From Clostridium sp. KNHs205 (GTDB lineage: Bacteria > Bacillota > Clostridia > Lachnospirales > Lachnospiraceae): 64,000 nt of DNA. The stretch spans positions 1,116,001-1,180,000 of the forward strand of contig NZ_JNLE01000005.1 in NCBI RefSeq assembly GCF_000702945.1. Direction: 5' to 3'. The translations under genes and the position numbers were made by a program. Below are positions 34,720 to 44,138 of the stretch, in pieces. The notes beneath the pieces were generated by a model, which was not told the origin of the DNA, searched no databases, and saw nothing but the letters and a program-made list of their open reading frames with translations. Every line of letters begins with the position of its first letter. Position 1 is the stretch's first letter.

Positions 34720-34924
34720 TGTTTTCATCCTCCTTGAATTCAAAAACCTCACTGATTGAAACTTTAAAAACCTCTGCAATTTTAAAAGCTAATTCCAATG
34801 AGGGAGTATATTTATACTTCTCAATTGATATGATTGCCTGCCGGGAAATTCCTAATCTATCAGCCAGATCGGCTTGTGTCCAATCACGCTCTGCTCTCAG
34901 GACTTTAATTCGATTCCTTATCAA
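34712..34924 (-). CDS. XRE family transcriptional regulator, short
   Basis: The 70-aa protein is a single Cro/CI-type helix-turn-helix (RNRIKVLRAERDWTQADLAD, then GISRQAIISIEKYKYTPSLELAFKIA) with no ligand domain. Its start is the TTG at 34924, five bases after AAGGAGGTG; the longer frame has no better site. It is the first gene of a two-gene operon with a small membrane protein. It probably represses that operon. Confidence 0.92.
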   Translation of the reverse strand: MIRNRIKVLRAERDWTQADLADRLGISRQAIISIEKYKYTPSLELAFKIAEVFKVSISEVFEFKEDENNE

Positions 34925-34943
34925 AGTAACACCTCCTTGCCAA

Positions 34944-34972
34944 ATTGTAATGTATTCTTTACTTTTTGTCAA
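34944..34972 (-). promoter_or_regulatory. Promoter of the XRE/membrane-protein operon
   Basis: On the minus strand TTGACA and TACAAT are 17 bases apart, directly upstream of the ribosome binding site. Confidence 0.75.
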
Positions 34973-35012
34973 CAGTTAAATACTCTTACTACTGGTAATA
35001 GGTTACTACTGG

Positions 35013-35057
35013 AACTTTTGGTAAATTAACTTTTGGTAAAATTAATTTTGGTAAATT
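35013..35057. repeat. Three short direct repeats, TTTTGGTAAA
   Basis: AACTTTTGGTAAATT, AACTTTTGGTAAAATT and AATTTTGGTAAATT lie side by side, 40-85 bases upstream of the XRE promoter. The spacing of about 15-16 bases would place a binding protein every 1.5 helical turns. They could be regulator sites or simple repeats. Confidence 0.45.
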
Positions 35058-35077
35058 GGGTTCTCAACAATATTAAA

Positions 35078-35108
35078 AGCTGTATGGCCTATAACCATAC
35101 AGCTTCTA
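35078..35108 (-). terminator. Intrinsic terminator of the L,D-transpeptidase gene
   Basis: On the minus strand AGAAGCTGTATGG pairs with CCATACAGCTTTT around a 7-base loop, about 30 bases after the stop codon at 35139. Confidence 0.8.
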
Positions 35109-35138
35109 ATAATTAACTGAATACTTTCCTGCTGCTAC

Positions 35139-36674
35139 TTATTCATTGTTACTGTTATCTGTATTCTGGCTGTCATCTGCCTTCTTGTTATCGGCAGGAT
35201 CGGTTACCAGGTTCTCTTTATCGTCTTTGTTATAGCTTTCTGTTCCCGGCAGCTCATATACCACTACGGCTACTCCGCGTTTGATATTCTCAAACATTGT
35301 TTTGGCTGCTTTGGGAGGCATATTGATACATCCATGGGAACCGCTTGTCATATAGATCCTGCCACCGAAGGTTGACCTCCATTTTGCATCATGAAATCCT
35401 ATATTTCTGTTAAAAGGCATCCAGTACTTTACGGGAGTGGAATAATCCTCACCGGTGAGTGTTGCATCATTTTCCTTATACTGCACGGGGTATGTACCTA
35501 CAGGTGTTCCCCAGCCTCTTGACAGGTTACCCGATACAAAATCTGTTTCTACAATAAGTTTTCCTTCTTTATAAAAGTATAGATGCTGGGCTGTAAGATT
35601 TACCTCTACATAGGTATCTCCAATGTCATCGGAACCATATTGCTGTGCAGTCTGGAAATAAGCAGGTTCTCTCACCAGCTGCTGTCCTTCTTTTATGAAA
35701 TTCAGCAAATCTGCTTTTTCAGTGGCTCTGTCAAGCCACCAGCCATAATCTCCGCCTTTTATTTCGATAACATCACCGTAGGAAGTCTTGAAAGTACGGG
35801 TTCTTCCAAAGGAATTATAATTCTTTCCTATGTAATCTACAAACTCTTTTACACCATCTTCGTTTAAATGGACTTTCATCTTATCATCTACGGACAGCCA
35901 CTGGCTGATCTTCTCTCCGTCAAGTACTTCTGTAACATCTCCGAATTGATAGGTTATCTGGCTTCCTGCCATCTTATTAAGCTTGGTAAGGGCCTTCTTA
36001 AGGCCTTCGTTATCGGAGTAAACGGTTGGTTTTAAATATACCTCTGCATCTTCCAAGGACAGTTCCGGCTCTAATGTGATGATTGCTTCTTTCACAGCTT
36101 TATACATCTTATCCTTGTCAACCTTTGCACCATGCTCTTCTTTGACTAATTCATAGCCATTTTCACCATACTCAGAGATATGGGCATCTGTGGGCTCCAT
36201 TTCATAATCCGGAGCGAAGGTTTTTAAACCTTCAAAATACTCTTTAAGCAGTTCATCGTCATATTCCAAGGCTGCATTGAGAGTTATATCATGTTTTTTC
36301 GTTAGAGAAGACGGCCATGCATAGGGATTCTGTGCTGCTAACAATTCAGAGAAATCTCCATCATATACAGTATGAAGACCTACATCCTCTCCGTATATCT
36401 TCTCTGTCAGCTCATTTCTTTCCTTTATAGTCAGTACATAGTCTTCAACTTCTGCGTTAATGGCAGCTTCCGCTTCGTCTACCGTCATACCGGAGACATT
36501 TACTCCGTTAATACTGGTTTTATTATAAAAATGATCTTTATAATAAAATGACAGAAACAGATATACCAGAATCACTGGAACGGCTATGGCAACTCCACCA
36601 TAAAGAAGTACTTTTTTAGCTATACCGCTGCTTTTGGTACCATTATTTATTTTCTTATTTACCACTTCATTCAT
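35139..36674 (-). CDS. L,D-transpeptidase with peptidoglycan-binding-like repeats (YkuD family)
   Basis: The protein is anchored by one helix (about residues 24-44). It then has two related 100-residue outer domains of the PG_binding_4/VanW-neighbour type (from INGVNVSGMTVDEAEAAIN on) and ends in a YkuD catalytic domain (about 355-480). The active site is SHGCINMP with nucleophile C449, preceded by IGFHDAKWR. Such enzymes make 3-3 cross-links in the cell wall. The C-terminal 35 residues are acidic and disordered. GAAGGTG precedes the ATG. It is a single gene. Confidence 0.93.
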   Translation of the reverse strand: MNEVVNKKINNGTKSSGIAKKVLLYGGVAIAVPVILVYLFLSFYYKDHFYNKTSINGVNVSGMTVDEAEAAINAEVEDYVLTIKERNELTEKIYGEDVGLHTVYDGDFSELLAAQNPYAWPSSLTKKHDITLNAALEYDDELLKEYFEGLKTFAPDYEMEPTDAHISEYGENGYELVKEEHGAKVDKDKMYKAVKEAIITLEPELSLEDAEVYLKPTVYSDNEGLKKALTKLNKMAGSQITYQFGDVTEVLDGEKISQWLSVDDKMKVHLNEDGVKEFVDYIGKNYNSFGRTRTFKTSYGDVIEIKGGDYGWWLDRATEKADLLNFIKEGQQLVREPAYFQTAQQYGSDDIGDTYVEVNLTAQHLYFYKEGKLIVETDFVSGNLSRGWGTPVGTYPVQYKENDATLTGEDYSTPVKYWMPFNRNIGFHDAKWRSTFGGRIYMTSGSHGCINMPPKAAKTMFENIKRGVAVVVYELPGTESYNKDDKENLVTDPADNKKADDSQNTDNSNNE

Positions 36675-36840
36675 CTTTACACCTTCTATTTGTATATTCT
36701 ATTTATCTGCATCCTAACTCATTCATACAATACCATAATAACATAGAAAGGTGTTAAATACTTGGCATTTTAATTACGTTTTCATTAAATGTATATTACG
36801 ATAACAGACAAATAGAGACATCTTTTGCGTAACAATTTGG

Positions 36841-37305
36841 TCATATTTTGTTTTCTTTGCACAGATAAGCAAGCAACCTTTCACACCCTTCGTATACGTC
36901 ATCATAAGTCTTATCAAAATCTCCGGTATACCAGGGATCGGCAATATCTCTGGGTTTATCGGAGAAATCAAGGAGCCTTCTTATTTTCCCCTCTTTATCG
37001 CTCCCAAAAATCCTTTCCATGGAAGTCAGATTACTCTGTTCCATACCAAGGATATAATCATACCGGCTGTAATCCTCTCGCTTTAGTTGAACTGCCCTTT
37101 TTTGTGAAGCATCAATTCCTGCTTCCTTTAGTTTATTTCTGGTTCCTCTGTGAACTCCATTCCCCACTTCTTCGCTGCTGGTGGCAGCTGAGGCTACAAA
37201 AAATTTATCCGAAAGTCCTTTCTGTTCCAGCATATCTTTAAACACATATTCAGCCATTGGCGAACGGCAGATATTTCCCAAACAGACAAACAGTACTTTA
37301 ATCAA
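36841..37305 (-). CDS. Low-molecular-weight protein-tyrosine phosphatase
   Basis: The P-loop CLGNICRS places the nucleophile at C8 and the phosphate-binding arginine at R14. The general acid is in DPWYTGDF (about residue 125). The 154-aa length fits the family. The start codon is TTG (37305) with GGGAGA five bases upstream. In Firmicutes these cytosolic enzymes act on tyrosine kinases of capsule or stress pathways; no such kinase is in the window. It is a single gene, upstream of nothing on its strand until the L,D-transpeptidase gene. Confidence 0.94.
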   Translation of the reverse strand: MIKVLFVCLGNICRSPMAEYVFKDMLEQKGLSDKFFVASAATSSEEVGNGVHRGTRNKLKEAGIDASQKRAVQLKREDYSRYDYILGMEQSNLTSMERIFGSDKEGKIRRLLDFSDKPRDIADPWYTGDFDKTYDDVYEGCERLLAYLCKENKI

Positions 37306-37511
37306 CTTAATCTCCCATCTGCGTACTCAAACACGCTTATACAGAGGCGCGGTGAATTATTTTCTTTCACGCGGTTGAAAGCTTATCGCAAAGCCTTCAG
37401 ACCCTTCTCCTATGTATAACTTATAATAAACTATTTTATATGCATTACAGCCTTCAAGGATGCAATGCATTTATAATCGACATTTACATAACATGGCTCT
37501 CTTAAAAATGA

Positions 37512-37540
37512 TTGATAACTTACACAATTTTATATATACT
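37512..37540 (+). promoter_or_regulatory. Promoter of the DJ-1 family gene
   Basis: TTGATA and TATACT are 17 bases apart, about 49 bases before the ATG at 37589. Confidence 0.6.
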
Positions 37541-37588
37541 CTAATCATCCATAACACATTAACTTACAAGTAGGAAAGGGAGGCACTT

Positions 37589-38167
37589 ATGAAAGTATTA
37601 TTGTTATTAGCAAAAGGCTTTGAAACCATGGAATTCTCCGCTTTTGTGGACGTATTTGGTTGGGCACGGGAAGATTTCGGCTCAGATGTTACCCTTCATA
37701 CCTGCGGATTTACAGAGCAGGTTATCAGTACCTTTCACATACCGGTAATAGCAGATACGGTTATTGACGAGGTTAATCCACATGACTATGATGCTCTTGT
37801 TATTCCCGGTGGCTTTGAAGAATACGGCTTTTATGAAGAAGCTTATGACGAAAGGTTCCTTGACTTAATCCGCATATTCCATCAGAGTGGTAAACCTGTG
37901 GCATCCATATGTGTGGCTGCCCTCTCCCTTGGTAAGAGTGGAATCCTAAAAGGAAAAAGAGCAACCACCTATCATTTAAACGGCGGCAGACGCCAGCAAC
38001 AACTGGCAGAGTTTGGTGCGGTTGTTGTTAATGAACCTGTTGTGACTGACGGAAATATTATTACTTCTTACTGCCCTCAGACTGGTCCTTATGTTGCCCT
38101 AAAGCTTCTCGAGCTAATGACCACCAAAGAACTCTCTGATACGGTAAAAACAGCAATGGGCTTCTAA
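37589..38167 (+). CDS. DJ-1/PfpI family protein
   Basis: The 192-aa protein has the DJ-1 fold markers: MKVLLLLAKGFETMEFSAFVD with the conserved glutamate near residue 15, VIPGGFEEYGF, and the nucleophile elbow SICVAALSLG with C108. Family members act as glyoxalases, deglycases or chaperones; the exact role cannot be read from sequence. AAAGGGAGG precedes the ATG. Its stop is only 3 bases from the convergent nrdB stop, with no terminator in between, so transcripts must overlap. Confidence 0.9.
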   Translation: MKVLLLLAKGFETMEFSAFVDVFGWAREDFGSDVTLHTCGFTEQVISTFHIPVIADTVIDEVNPHDYDALVIPGGFEEYGFYEEAYDERFLDLIRIFHQSGKPVASICVAALSLGKSGILKGKRATTYHLNGGRRQQQLAEFGAVVVNEPVVTDGNIITSYCPQTGPYVALKLLELMTTKELSDTVKTAMGF

Positions 38168-38170
38168 TTG

Positions 38171-39199
38171 CTATTCCAGGTCATCAAAATCATAAGCAGC
38201 CGCTTTCGTATAATTGGTAACCTTGGCTTCAAAGAAATCCGTCTTGGTCTGGTTAAGGCTTGAAAAACCATCAATCCAGGCCATGGGATTCTCTGTGATT
38301 TCCGGATACAGCTCCTCTAAGCCGATTGCCTTTAACCTCTGGTTGCCCAGATACTTAATGTATTTTTCTATCAGGGAATTATTTATCCCCAAAATTTCGT
38401 TATTGGTAACATATTGTCCCCAGGTTATCTCATGTTCTACACCGGTTCTCATCATTTCCCTGATCTGTTCCTGAATTTCAGGCGTAAATATCTCCGGCTC
38501 CTCATTTCGAAGCTCCTTGATAATATTCTGGAATAATACCAGGTGAGTTATTTCATCCCTGTTAATATATTTAAAGATTGTACTGGTCGCTGTCATTTTG
38601 CCCTGTCTGGCAAGGGTATAGAAGAAACTGAAACCGGAATAGAAATAGATACCCTCAAGAATATAATTAGCCGTTACCGTACGGATAAAGTTCTCTGTGT
38701 TGGGATTCTCATTGAATTCCTGATAGATGTTTGCAATATATCTGTTTCTGGCTAAAAGCTGCTTATCTTCCCTCCATTCATCATAGATCTTATCTCTGGT
38801 TACCGGATTGGTAACGGTGTCTAAGATATAGGAATAGCTCTGGGCATGAATTTCTTCCTGAAAGGCCTGTATGTTAAGGAGGGAGGAAATCTCCGGAGCT
38901 GTCACATATCTGGAAAGGTTGGGGAGGTTCTCACTCTGGATAGAATCCAGAAAATTCAGGAAGGAGATGATTTTGTCAAATGCATTTCTCTCCCCGTTGG
39001 TTAAGAGAGGGAATTGCTTCACATCCTCATTTAAAGATATCTCCTCGGGTATCCAGAAATTATTCAGCATGGTGCGATAAAAAGTCTTAGCCCATGTATA
39101 CTTTATTCTGTTCCATTCTCTAAGATTTGTTGTATTTCCTTCAATCAGTGTTTCAGTACCTCTTACACCATATTCATTAAAGATTTTTTTCTTATTCAT
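38171..39199 (-). CDS. nrdB: Ribonucleoside-diphosphate reductase, beta subunit (class I)
   Basis: The 342-aa R2 protein carries the diiron ligands in FLDSIQSENLPNL, EEIHAQSY (about 115), and a later E and H pair (NRDEITHLV). The radical tyrosine is present (EEIHAQSY, equivalent to Y122 of E. coli NrdB), so a normal tyrosyl-radical class I enzyme is expected. This subunit generates the radical for NrdA and so needs oxygen or an activating partner, notable in an anaerobe. AGGAAGG precedes the ATG. It follows nrdA by 112 bases. Confidence 0.95.
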   Translation of the reverse strand: MNKKKIFNEYGVRGTETLIEGNTTNLREWNRIKYTWAKTFYRTMLNNFWIPEEISLNEDVKQFPLLTNGERNAFDKIISFLNFLDSIQSENLPNLSRYVTAPEISSLLNIQAFQEEIHAQSYSYILDTVTNPVTRDKIYDEWREDKQLLARNRYIANIYQEFNENPNTENFIRTVTANYILEGIYFYSGFSFFYTLARQGKMTATSTIFKYINRDEITHLVLFQNIIKELRNEEPEIFTPEIQEQIREMMRTGVEHEITWGQYVTNNEILGINNSLIEKYIKYLGNQRLKAIGLEELYPEITENPMAWIDGFSSLNQTKTDFFEAKVTNYTKAAAYDFDDLE

Positions 39200-39311
39200 G
39201 GTAGTTTCCTTCCTGCATTTTCTTTCCGTTATATACTTGAAAATATTTTAAATACATTGTTTATCTTTTTGTATGAATTTATTTAATTTTTAACTATGCA
39301 TTATATTTTAT

Positions 39312-41603
39312 TTAACTGGAGCAGCTTGTGCATTCATCCATCTCAAGAGACTGGTTACGAATATAGTATATGGTCTTGACTCCATTCTTCCAGGCTTCTA
39401 CATAGAGATTTAAGATATCTTTTGCCTTAACCTCCGGTGTGATATACAAATTAAAGGACTGGGACTGGTCAATATGTCTTTGTCTTATTCCGCAGGCTTT
39501 GATGCTGTAGAGCTGATCTATGTGATGAGCTTCCTTATAGAACCAGAAATTCTCCTCCGTCAGGTCTGGTGCTGCCTTGGGCGTAAAGCTTCCTTTCTTC
39601 TCTTCAATAAAGAACTTGCGGAAGATAGGATCAATACCTGCTGTTGTACCAGCTATATTCGAAGTACTGCCCGTTGGAGCAACGGCTGTCAGATATCCGT
39701 TACGAAGTCCATATTTCTTAACCTCTTCCTTTAAAGCAAGCCATCTCTCACTGTTATAACCCCTGCTGTCAAAATATTCACCGGTTTCCCACTGGGAACC
39801 GTGAAATGCAGGGTAAGCACCTTTCTCTTTTGCCAGCTCACAGGAAGCCTTAATAGCCTGATAAGCGATTTCTTCGAATAAAAGGTCAGCTTCTGCAAAA
39901 TGTTCTTCACTTTCCCAATGAATCTTATGATTTACCAGATAATGATGGTAGCCGCTGGTTCCAAGACCGATGGCACGGTACTTGTCACTTGTTATTCTGG
40001 CCTCCGAAACCGGAGACTGGTTTAAGGTGATAACATTGTCCAGCATACGAATCTGCAGCGGAATAATATCCTTTAAATCTTCTCTGTCTATACGTCCTAA
40101 ATTCACGGAATTTAAGTTACAGGTAACCATATCCCCTGCCTTAATCTTAACTGATACCTCCATCTCCCCCTGATTCTCCTGAATCGTTTCCTCGGAAAGC
40201 ATGGATTCACTCATGTTCTGGGCTATCTCATGGCATAAGTTGGAGGCATATATCATTCCCGCATGTTTGTTGGGATTGGCTCTGTTAACCGTATCTCTGT
40301 AGAAAATAAAAGGAGTTCCTGTTTCTACGGCAGATTTCATGACCTTCTTCATGATATCCAGAGTGGATACCGTTGTCCTCTTTAATGCATTGTTCTCTTC
40401 GCAGGCAAGGTAACGTCTTGTAAATTCTCCGCCCTCTTCTTCATCATAGCAGTCCTCCAGATAAAAGCCCATTATCTTATGAACTTCATAGGGATCAAAT
40501 AAAGACCATTCTCCTCTTTCTTCTAACCTCTTCATAAACAGATCCGGAATACTTAAAGCCGGGAATACATCGTGGGCTTTTCTTCTGTCATCACCGTTAT
40601 TGGTCTTTAGATCCAGAAACTCATACAGATCCTGATGCCAGATATCAAGGGTAACAGAAGCTCCCCCTTTTCTTCTGCCTAATTGATCTACCGCAACTGC
40701 GGTGTCGTTATAAAGTCTTATCCAGGGAACCACTCCGCCTGAGGTATTCTTATACCCCCTGATCTCGCTGTTTAGGGCTCTAACCTTACCCATATATATT
40801 CCAAGTGCTCCGCCATGCTTGGAAACACTGGCAAACTTTGAATTTACATCATAGATGGACCAGAGGTTATCCCCCACTACAGAAATGAAGCAGCTGCTTA
40901 ACTGGTGAAAAGGCGTTCCTGCTGCGGCAAGAGTAGGTGTTGCAACGGTCATCTTAAGTTCACTTAAGATATCATAGAATTTTCTTGCATACCTGGCTTT
41001 GTCTTTCTTTTCGGGAATAGCCAGATGCATTGCAATTATCATAAAACGCTCCTGGGGAAGTTCGTACACCTCTTTGTCAAAACCCTGTATGAGATATCTG
41101 TCAGCCAGAAGTTTCATGCCTTCATAATTAAATAAAAGGTCTCTTTCCGGCTTTATGTAATTACCCAGCTCTATGATTTCTTCTTTGGTATATTCATCGC
41201 TAAGATAAGTGCCATAGTAGTTTAAAGCTGTCAGTTTTTCTACCAGCTCATAAAAATCTCCGTAGCCGAAATGCTCATAACCTCTGTTTATGGCAGCTTC
41301 TTTATAGAGATCGGACATCAAAAGTCTTGCAGCTGCATACTGCCAGTCTATATTTGTCTTCTTGATTTCATTGCCAAAGGAATCTCTGGTCGTCTGTATG
41401 GTCTTTTCAATGGCCGTCTGAATCAGTATCTTTTGTATTTCCTTTGTGCTCATACCGTCTCTGAACTGAATGTTGGAGTCCATCTCCAGCTCAGCCGGGT
41501 CACAGCCGGCAAGACCCTGGCAGGCATAAGCCACCATCTTCTTGGTCTTTTCTACATATAACGGCTCCAGATTTCCGTTACGTTTTTTTATCATGATATC
41601 CAT
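39312..41603 (-). CDS. nrdA: Ribonucleoside-diphosphate reductase, alpha subunit (class I)
   Basis: The 763-aa catalytic subunit has an N-terminal ATP-cone (MIKKRNGNLEPLYVEKTKKMV), the R1 barrel with CNLNSVNL, and the C-terminal redox pair in ECTSCSS. It reduces ribonucleoside diphosphates together with NrdB. The ATG at 41603 stands 9 bases after AGGAGG; a GTG at 41609 is too close to it. NrdR-like boxes lie just upstream. The gene is followed by nrdB in the same operon. Confidence 0.95.
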   Translation of the reverse strand: MDIMIKKRNGNLEPLYVEKTKKMVAYACQGLAGCDPAELEMDSNIQFRDGMSTKEIQKILIQTAIEKTIQTTRDSFGNEIKKTNIDWQYAAARLLMSDLYKEAAINRGYEHFGYGDFYELVEKLTALNYYGTYLSDEYTKEEIIELGNYIKPERDLLFNYEGMKLLADRYLIQGFDKEVYELPQERFMIIAMHLAIPEKKDKARYARKFYDILSELKMTVATPTLAAAGTPFHQLSSCFISVVGDNLWSIYDVNSKFASVSKHGGALGIYMGKVRALNSEIRGYKNTSGGVVPWIRLYNDTAVAVDQLGRRKGGASVTLDIWHQDLYEFLDLKTNNGDDRRKAHDVFPALSIPDLFMKRLEERGEWSLFDPYEVHKIMGFYLEDCYDEEEGGEFTRRYLACEENNALKRTTVSTLDIMKKVMKSAVETGTPFIFYRDTVNRANPNKHAGMIYASNLCHEIAQNMSESMLSEETIQENQGEMEVSVKIKAGDMVTCNLNSVNLGRIDREDLKDIIPLQIRMLDNVITLNQSPVSEARITSDKYRAIGLGTSGYHHYLVNHKIHWESEEHFAEADLLFEEIAYQAIKASCELAKEKGAYPAFHGSQWETGEYFDSRGYNSERWLALKEEVKKYGLRNGYLTAVAPTGSTSNIAGTTAGIDPIFRKFFIEEKKGSFTPKAAPDLTEENFWFYKEAHHIDQLYSIKACGIRQRHIDQSQSFNLYITPEVKAKDILNLYVEAWKNGVKTIYYIRNQSLEMDECTSCSS

Positions 41604-41632
41604 GGGCACTAACCTCCTAAATATATAAATTT

Positions 41633-41679
41633 ATACAATATATAGTAATAGTAATAATTATCATAACTATATCTATTGT
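41633..41679. promoter_or_regulatory. Two NrdR-like boxes upstream of nrdA
   Basis: ATACAATATATAGT (41633-41646) differs from the NrdR consensus ACACWATATATWGT at one position. ACTATATCTATTGT (41666-41679), read on the minus strand, differs at two. The centres are 33 bases apart, about three helical turns. NrdR is the usual repressor of nrd genes; its gene is not in the window. Confidence 0.55.
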
Positions 41680-41728
41680 ATACTACTTTTTATAATTTGG
41701 CTACTGGCATTTTGCCCTATCTGAAATT

Positions 41729-42589
41729 TTACAATGCAATATAATAATCTAAAATACCAAATGCAAAATCTCTAACCTTTGTAAAAGCATATCCAAGCTT
41801 CTCTGCCCGCTCAGTATGGATACTGTAATTTCCGGCACCGTTATAAGGCGCTGCTTCACCTTCCTTTGATAGAAGTGCAGCTTTACCGGTCTTTTCTTCC
41901 ACATAGGAAATGATCTCTTTTAAGGTAAGCGTTCCCTGGCTGCTGGCATTAAGGATTCCTGTGTATTCCTTCTCACTGAGAAAAGAAAGAAATTTCCCTG
42001 CCTCTTTGGAATGTATAAATACCAGCTCTTCCTCCAGGTTATCAATATACATTGGAATTCCCTTCTTCACATGTTCCACATAGAATAAGAGCCTCTCCGT
42101 ATAATCATCTTTGCCGATTACCAGAGGAAAACGTACCGCTACGGAGGATTGTTTTTTATACTCCTGAAACAACGCTTTCTCTGCCTGCTGTTTGGTAATA
42201 TTATAAGTGAAATCATCTCTGTTACACCATATGATTTCTCCTTTATAAGGGTCAAACTCCTCTTCTTTGATACCCATATGAAAGCTGTCATAAACAGATA
42301 TGGTAGACACCAGAATGTAACGGTTGCAGGTGATATTCTCCAAAGCATTTTTTACATCATTGGAGCTATAAGCTATGTCATCATATACCATATCGTATTC
42401 TTTCCCATAAAAGGTATCCTTCATGGAACTTCTGTCTGTCCTGTCTACTTTCAGCCTATTTACCCTGTCACCGAAGGGATCAGGCATTTTTCCTCTTGTG
42501 GCAATGGTAACCTCATGTCCTTTTTCAAGTAAATCCTTCACCAGGTGAATTCCAAAAAACCTGGTTCCGCCTAATACCAATATCTTCAT
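41729..42589 (-). CDS. NAD-dependent epimerase/dehydratase family protein
   Basis: This is an atypical or extended short-chain dehydrogenase with the nucleotide loop GGTRFFG at residue 7 and an active-site-like YNITKQQAEK (Y and K spaced by three). The middle and C-terminal parts (VRFPLVIGKDDYTERL, FIHSKEAGKFL) fit sugar-nucleotide epimerase-like proteins. The 286-aa protein lacks neighbours that would define a substrate. GGGAGG precedes the ATG. It is a single gene upstream of nothing obvious. Confidence 0.88.
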   Translation of the reverse strand: MKILVLGGTRFFGIHLVKDLLEKGHEVTIATRGKMPDPFGDRVNRLKVDRTDRSSMKDTFYGKEYDMVYDDIAYSSNDVKNALENITCNRYILVSTISVYDSFHMGIKEEEFDPYKGEIIWCNRDDFTYNITKQQAEKALFQEYKKQSSVAVRFPLVIGKDDYTERLLFYVEHVKKGIPMYIDNLEEELVFIHSKEAGKFLSFLSEKEYTGILNASSQGTLTLKEIISYVEEKTGKAALLSKEGEAAPYNGAGNYSIHTERAEKLGYAFTKVRDFAFGILDYYIAL

Positions 42590-43074
42590 CAGAAACCTCC
42601 CTGTATTAATTTTTATTTTCTGTCTCTATTTTAAAGTTCTTCTGAAAACTTGTCCAGCTTATTATTATACGAAGGAATACTATTTGGTTTATATTTACAT
42701 TTGTTATTAGATTTCCTTTGGTCCTTCTGGCTCTTTGGCTTAATAGAGATATTCATAACTTTCCTGTATTTGTTCAGTCTATAAATCAATTAGCCGGCAT
42801 GCTGTTTATTTTGATTCGTTATGGCAGGGAACATCCGAATACAGAAACTTACCGCTCTCGGGGGCTACCCATTGAGTTTAAGGATATAATCTTTAAAACA
42901 TTATGCTATTATCTATATTAATATAGATATAGATAGTTCAGTTAATAAAACTGCCGCAAGCTGGTCTTATAAACCCTCTTGCGGCAGTAATAAATTATTT
43001 TATCATTAATTCTTCAAAGTACTTTTCATACAAATGATTTCATAGAAAGTAGCTCCGATTAATTAATCTGTTAT
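42590..43074. other. Gene-free region between the epimerase and binding-protein genes
   Basis: No supported gene lies here. The palindrome TATCTATATTAATATAGATA occurs near 42910, just before the terminator at 42945-42987. The epimerase promoter should be within the first 150 bases, but I could not place it. Confidence 0.4.
42945..42987 (-). terminator. Intrinsic terminator of the amino-acid ABC operon
   Basis: On the minus strand CTGCCGCAAG pairs with CTTGCGGCAG around a 17-base loop, followed by TTTTATT. It lies about 90 bases after the binding-protein stop codon. Confidence 0.8.
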
Positions 43075-43944
43075 TTATTCGATTACTCCACCTTCAACAA
43101 CAAGGCTGTCAGGATCAGCTGCATCGCCATAAACCGGTGCTAAGGTTTCGTCATAAGCCTTGTGGAAGAAGTTCTCTTTTCCAAGAGTTTTGATTTCTTC
43201 ATTTAACCAGTTTAAAAGCTCTGTGTTACCCTTTTGCACGGCAGGTGCAATAGTGTCCAGGTTACCAAGAGATTCAATACCTACTGTATATCCTTTATTC
43301 TCCAGTGCCCAGGCAAGTACTTCTGTATTATCTGTAGTAAAGGCATCGCCTCTGCCATCTAATAATGCACCATAGGCTTCACTGTACTGATCAAATTTTA
43401 ATAATTTTACATCAGGATAATTCTCTGTAAAATATGTTTCTGCAGTTGTACCCTTATTAACGATTAAAGTTTTTCCGTTTAACTGCTCAGGGGAAGTAAT
43501 AAGTGCGCTGTCAGGTGATACTACACCAAGAGCTACTTTCATGTAAGGCAATGCGAAATCTACTTTTTCAGCACGATCAGGTGTAACAGTAAAGTTAGCA
43601 AGGATAATATCAACTTTTGCAGTTACCAGATATTCTACACGGCTTGCTGCTTCCACTGATACATATTCAATGTCAACTCCAAGATCCTGCGCAATACGGT
43701 TACCGAAGTAAACATCATAACCCTGGTATGCACCGTCAGCATCTACATAACCAAAAGGCTTCTTGTCACTGAATACACCAATTACAACCTTTCCGCTTTC
43801 TTTGATTTCTTCAAGGGTTCTTGCTGTTCCAGCTGCAGTTGAATCATTTCCTTCCTTGTCAGATTTACTCTGGCAGCCTGCAAGGGCTGATGTTATTAAT
43901 GTAAATAGTAATAGTAATGCTGCTAATTTCTTGATATTTTTCAT
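43075..43944 (-). CDS. Amino-acid (probably cysteine) ABC transporter binding lipoprotein
   Basis: The signal peptide ends in a lipobox (ALAGC), so the mature protein is lipid-anchored. The family 3 binding-protein pattern is clear, and the segments IGVFSDKKPFGYVD, QGYDVYFGNRIAQDLG and DIILANFTVTPDRAEKVDFA closely resemble CjaA-type cysteine-binding proteins. It is the last gene of the importer operon, 195 bases after the ATPase gene. A hairpin (ATACCGC/GCGGTAT, 43957-43977) lies directly before its ribosome binding site GAGGG and could tune its translation or stabilise the processed mRNA. Confidence 0.92.
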   Translation of the reverse strand: MKNIKKLAALLLLFTLITSALAGCQSKSDKEGNDSTAAGTARTLEEIKESGKVVIGVFSDKKPFGYVDADGAYQGYDVYFGNRIAQDLGVDIEYVSVEAASRVEYLVTAKVDIILANFTVTPDRAEKVDFALPYMKVALGVVSPDSALITSPEQLNGKTLIVNKGTTAETYFTENYPDVKLLKFDQYSEAYGALLDGRGDAFTTDNTEVLAWALENKGYTVGIESLGNLDTIAPAVQKGNTELLNWLNEEIKTLGKENFFHKAYDETLAPVYGDAADPDSLVVEGGVIE

Positions 43945-44138
43945 ACCAATACCCTCATACCGCGATTACTGCGGTATTGCCACATTTTTAAGCTGAAGTA
44001 GTTCGTGGCCCTTTCCTTATTTTTTCTTCAACTGTTCTCCTCTTTTGGAGTGTCTGAATTTTTAGTACAGGATTGACCCATATTTTCTCTGTCAGACCTC
44101 CCAGGGTGTAACCCTGTAATCAAACCGAAATTGATTAC

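Noticed and set aside
42718..42921. 67-codon plus-strand frame upstream of the ABC operon terminator
   Set aside because: No ribosome binding site and no recognisable pattern.
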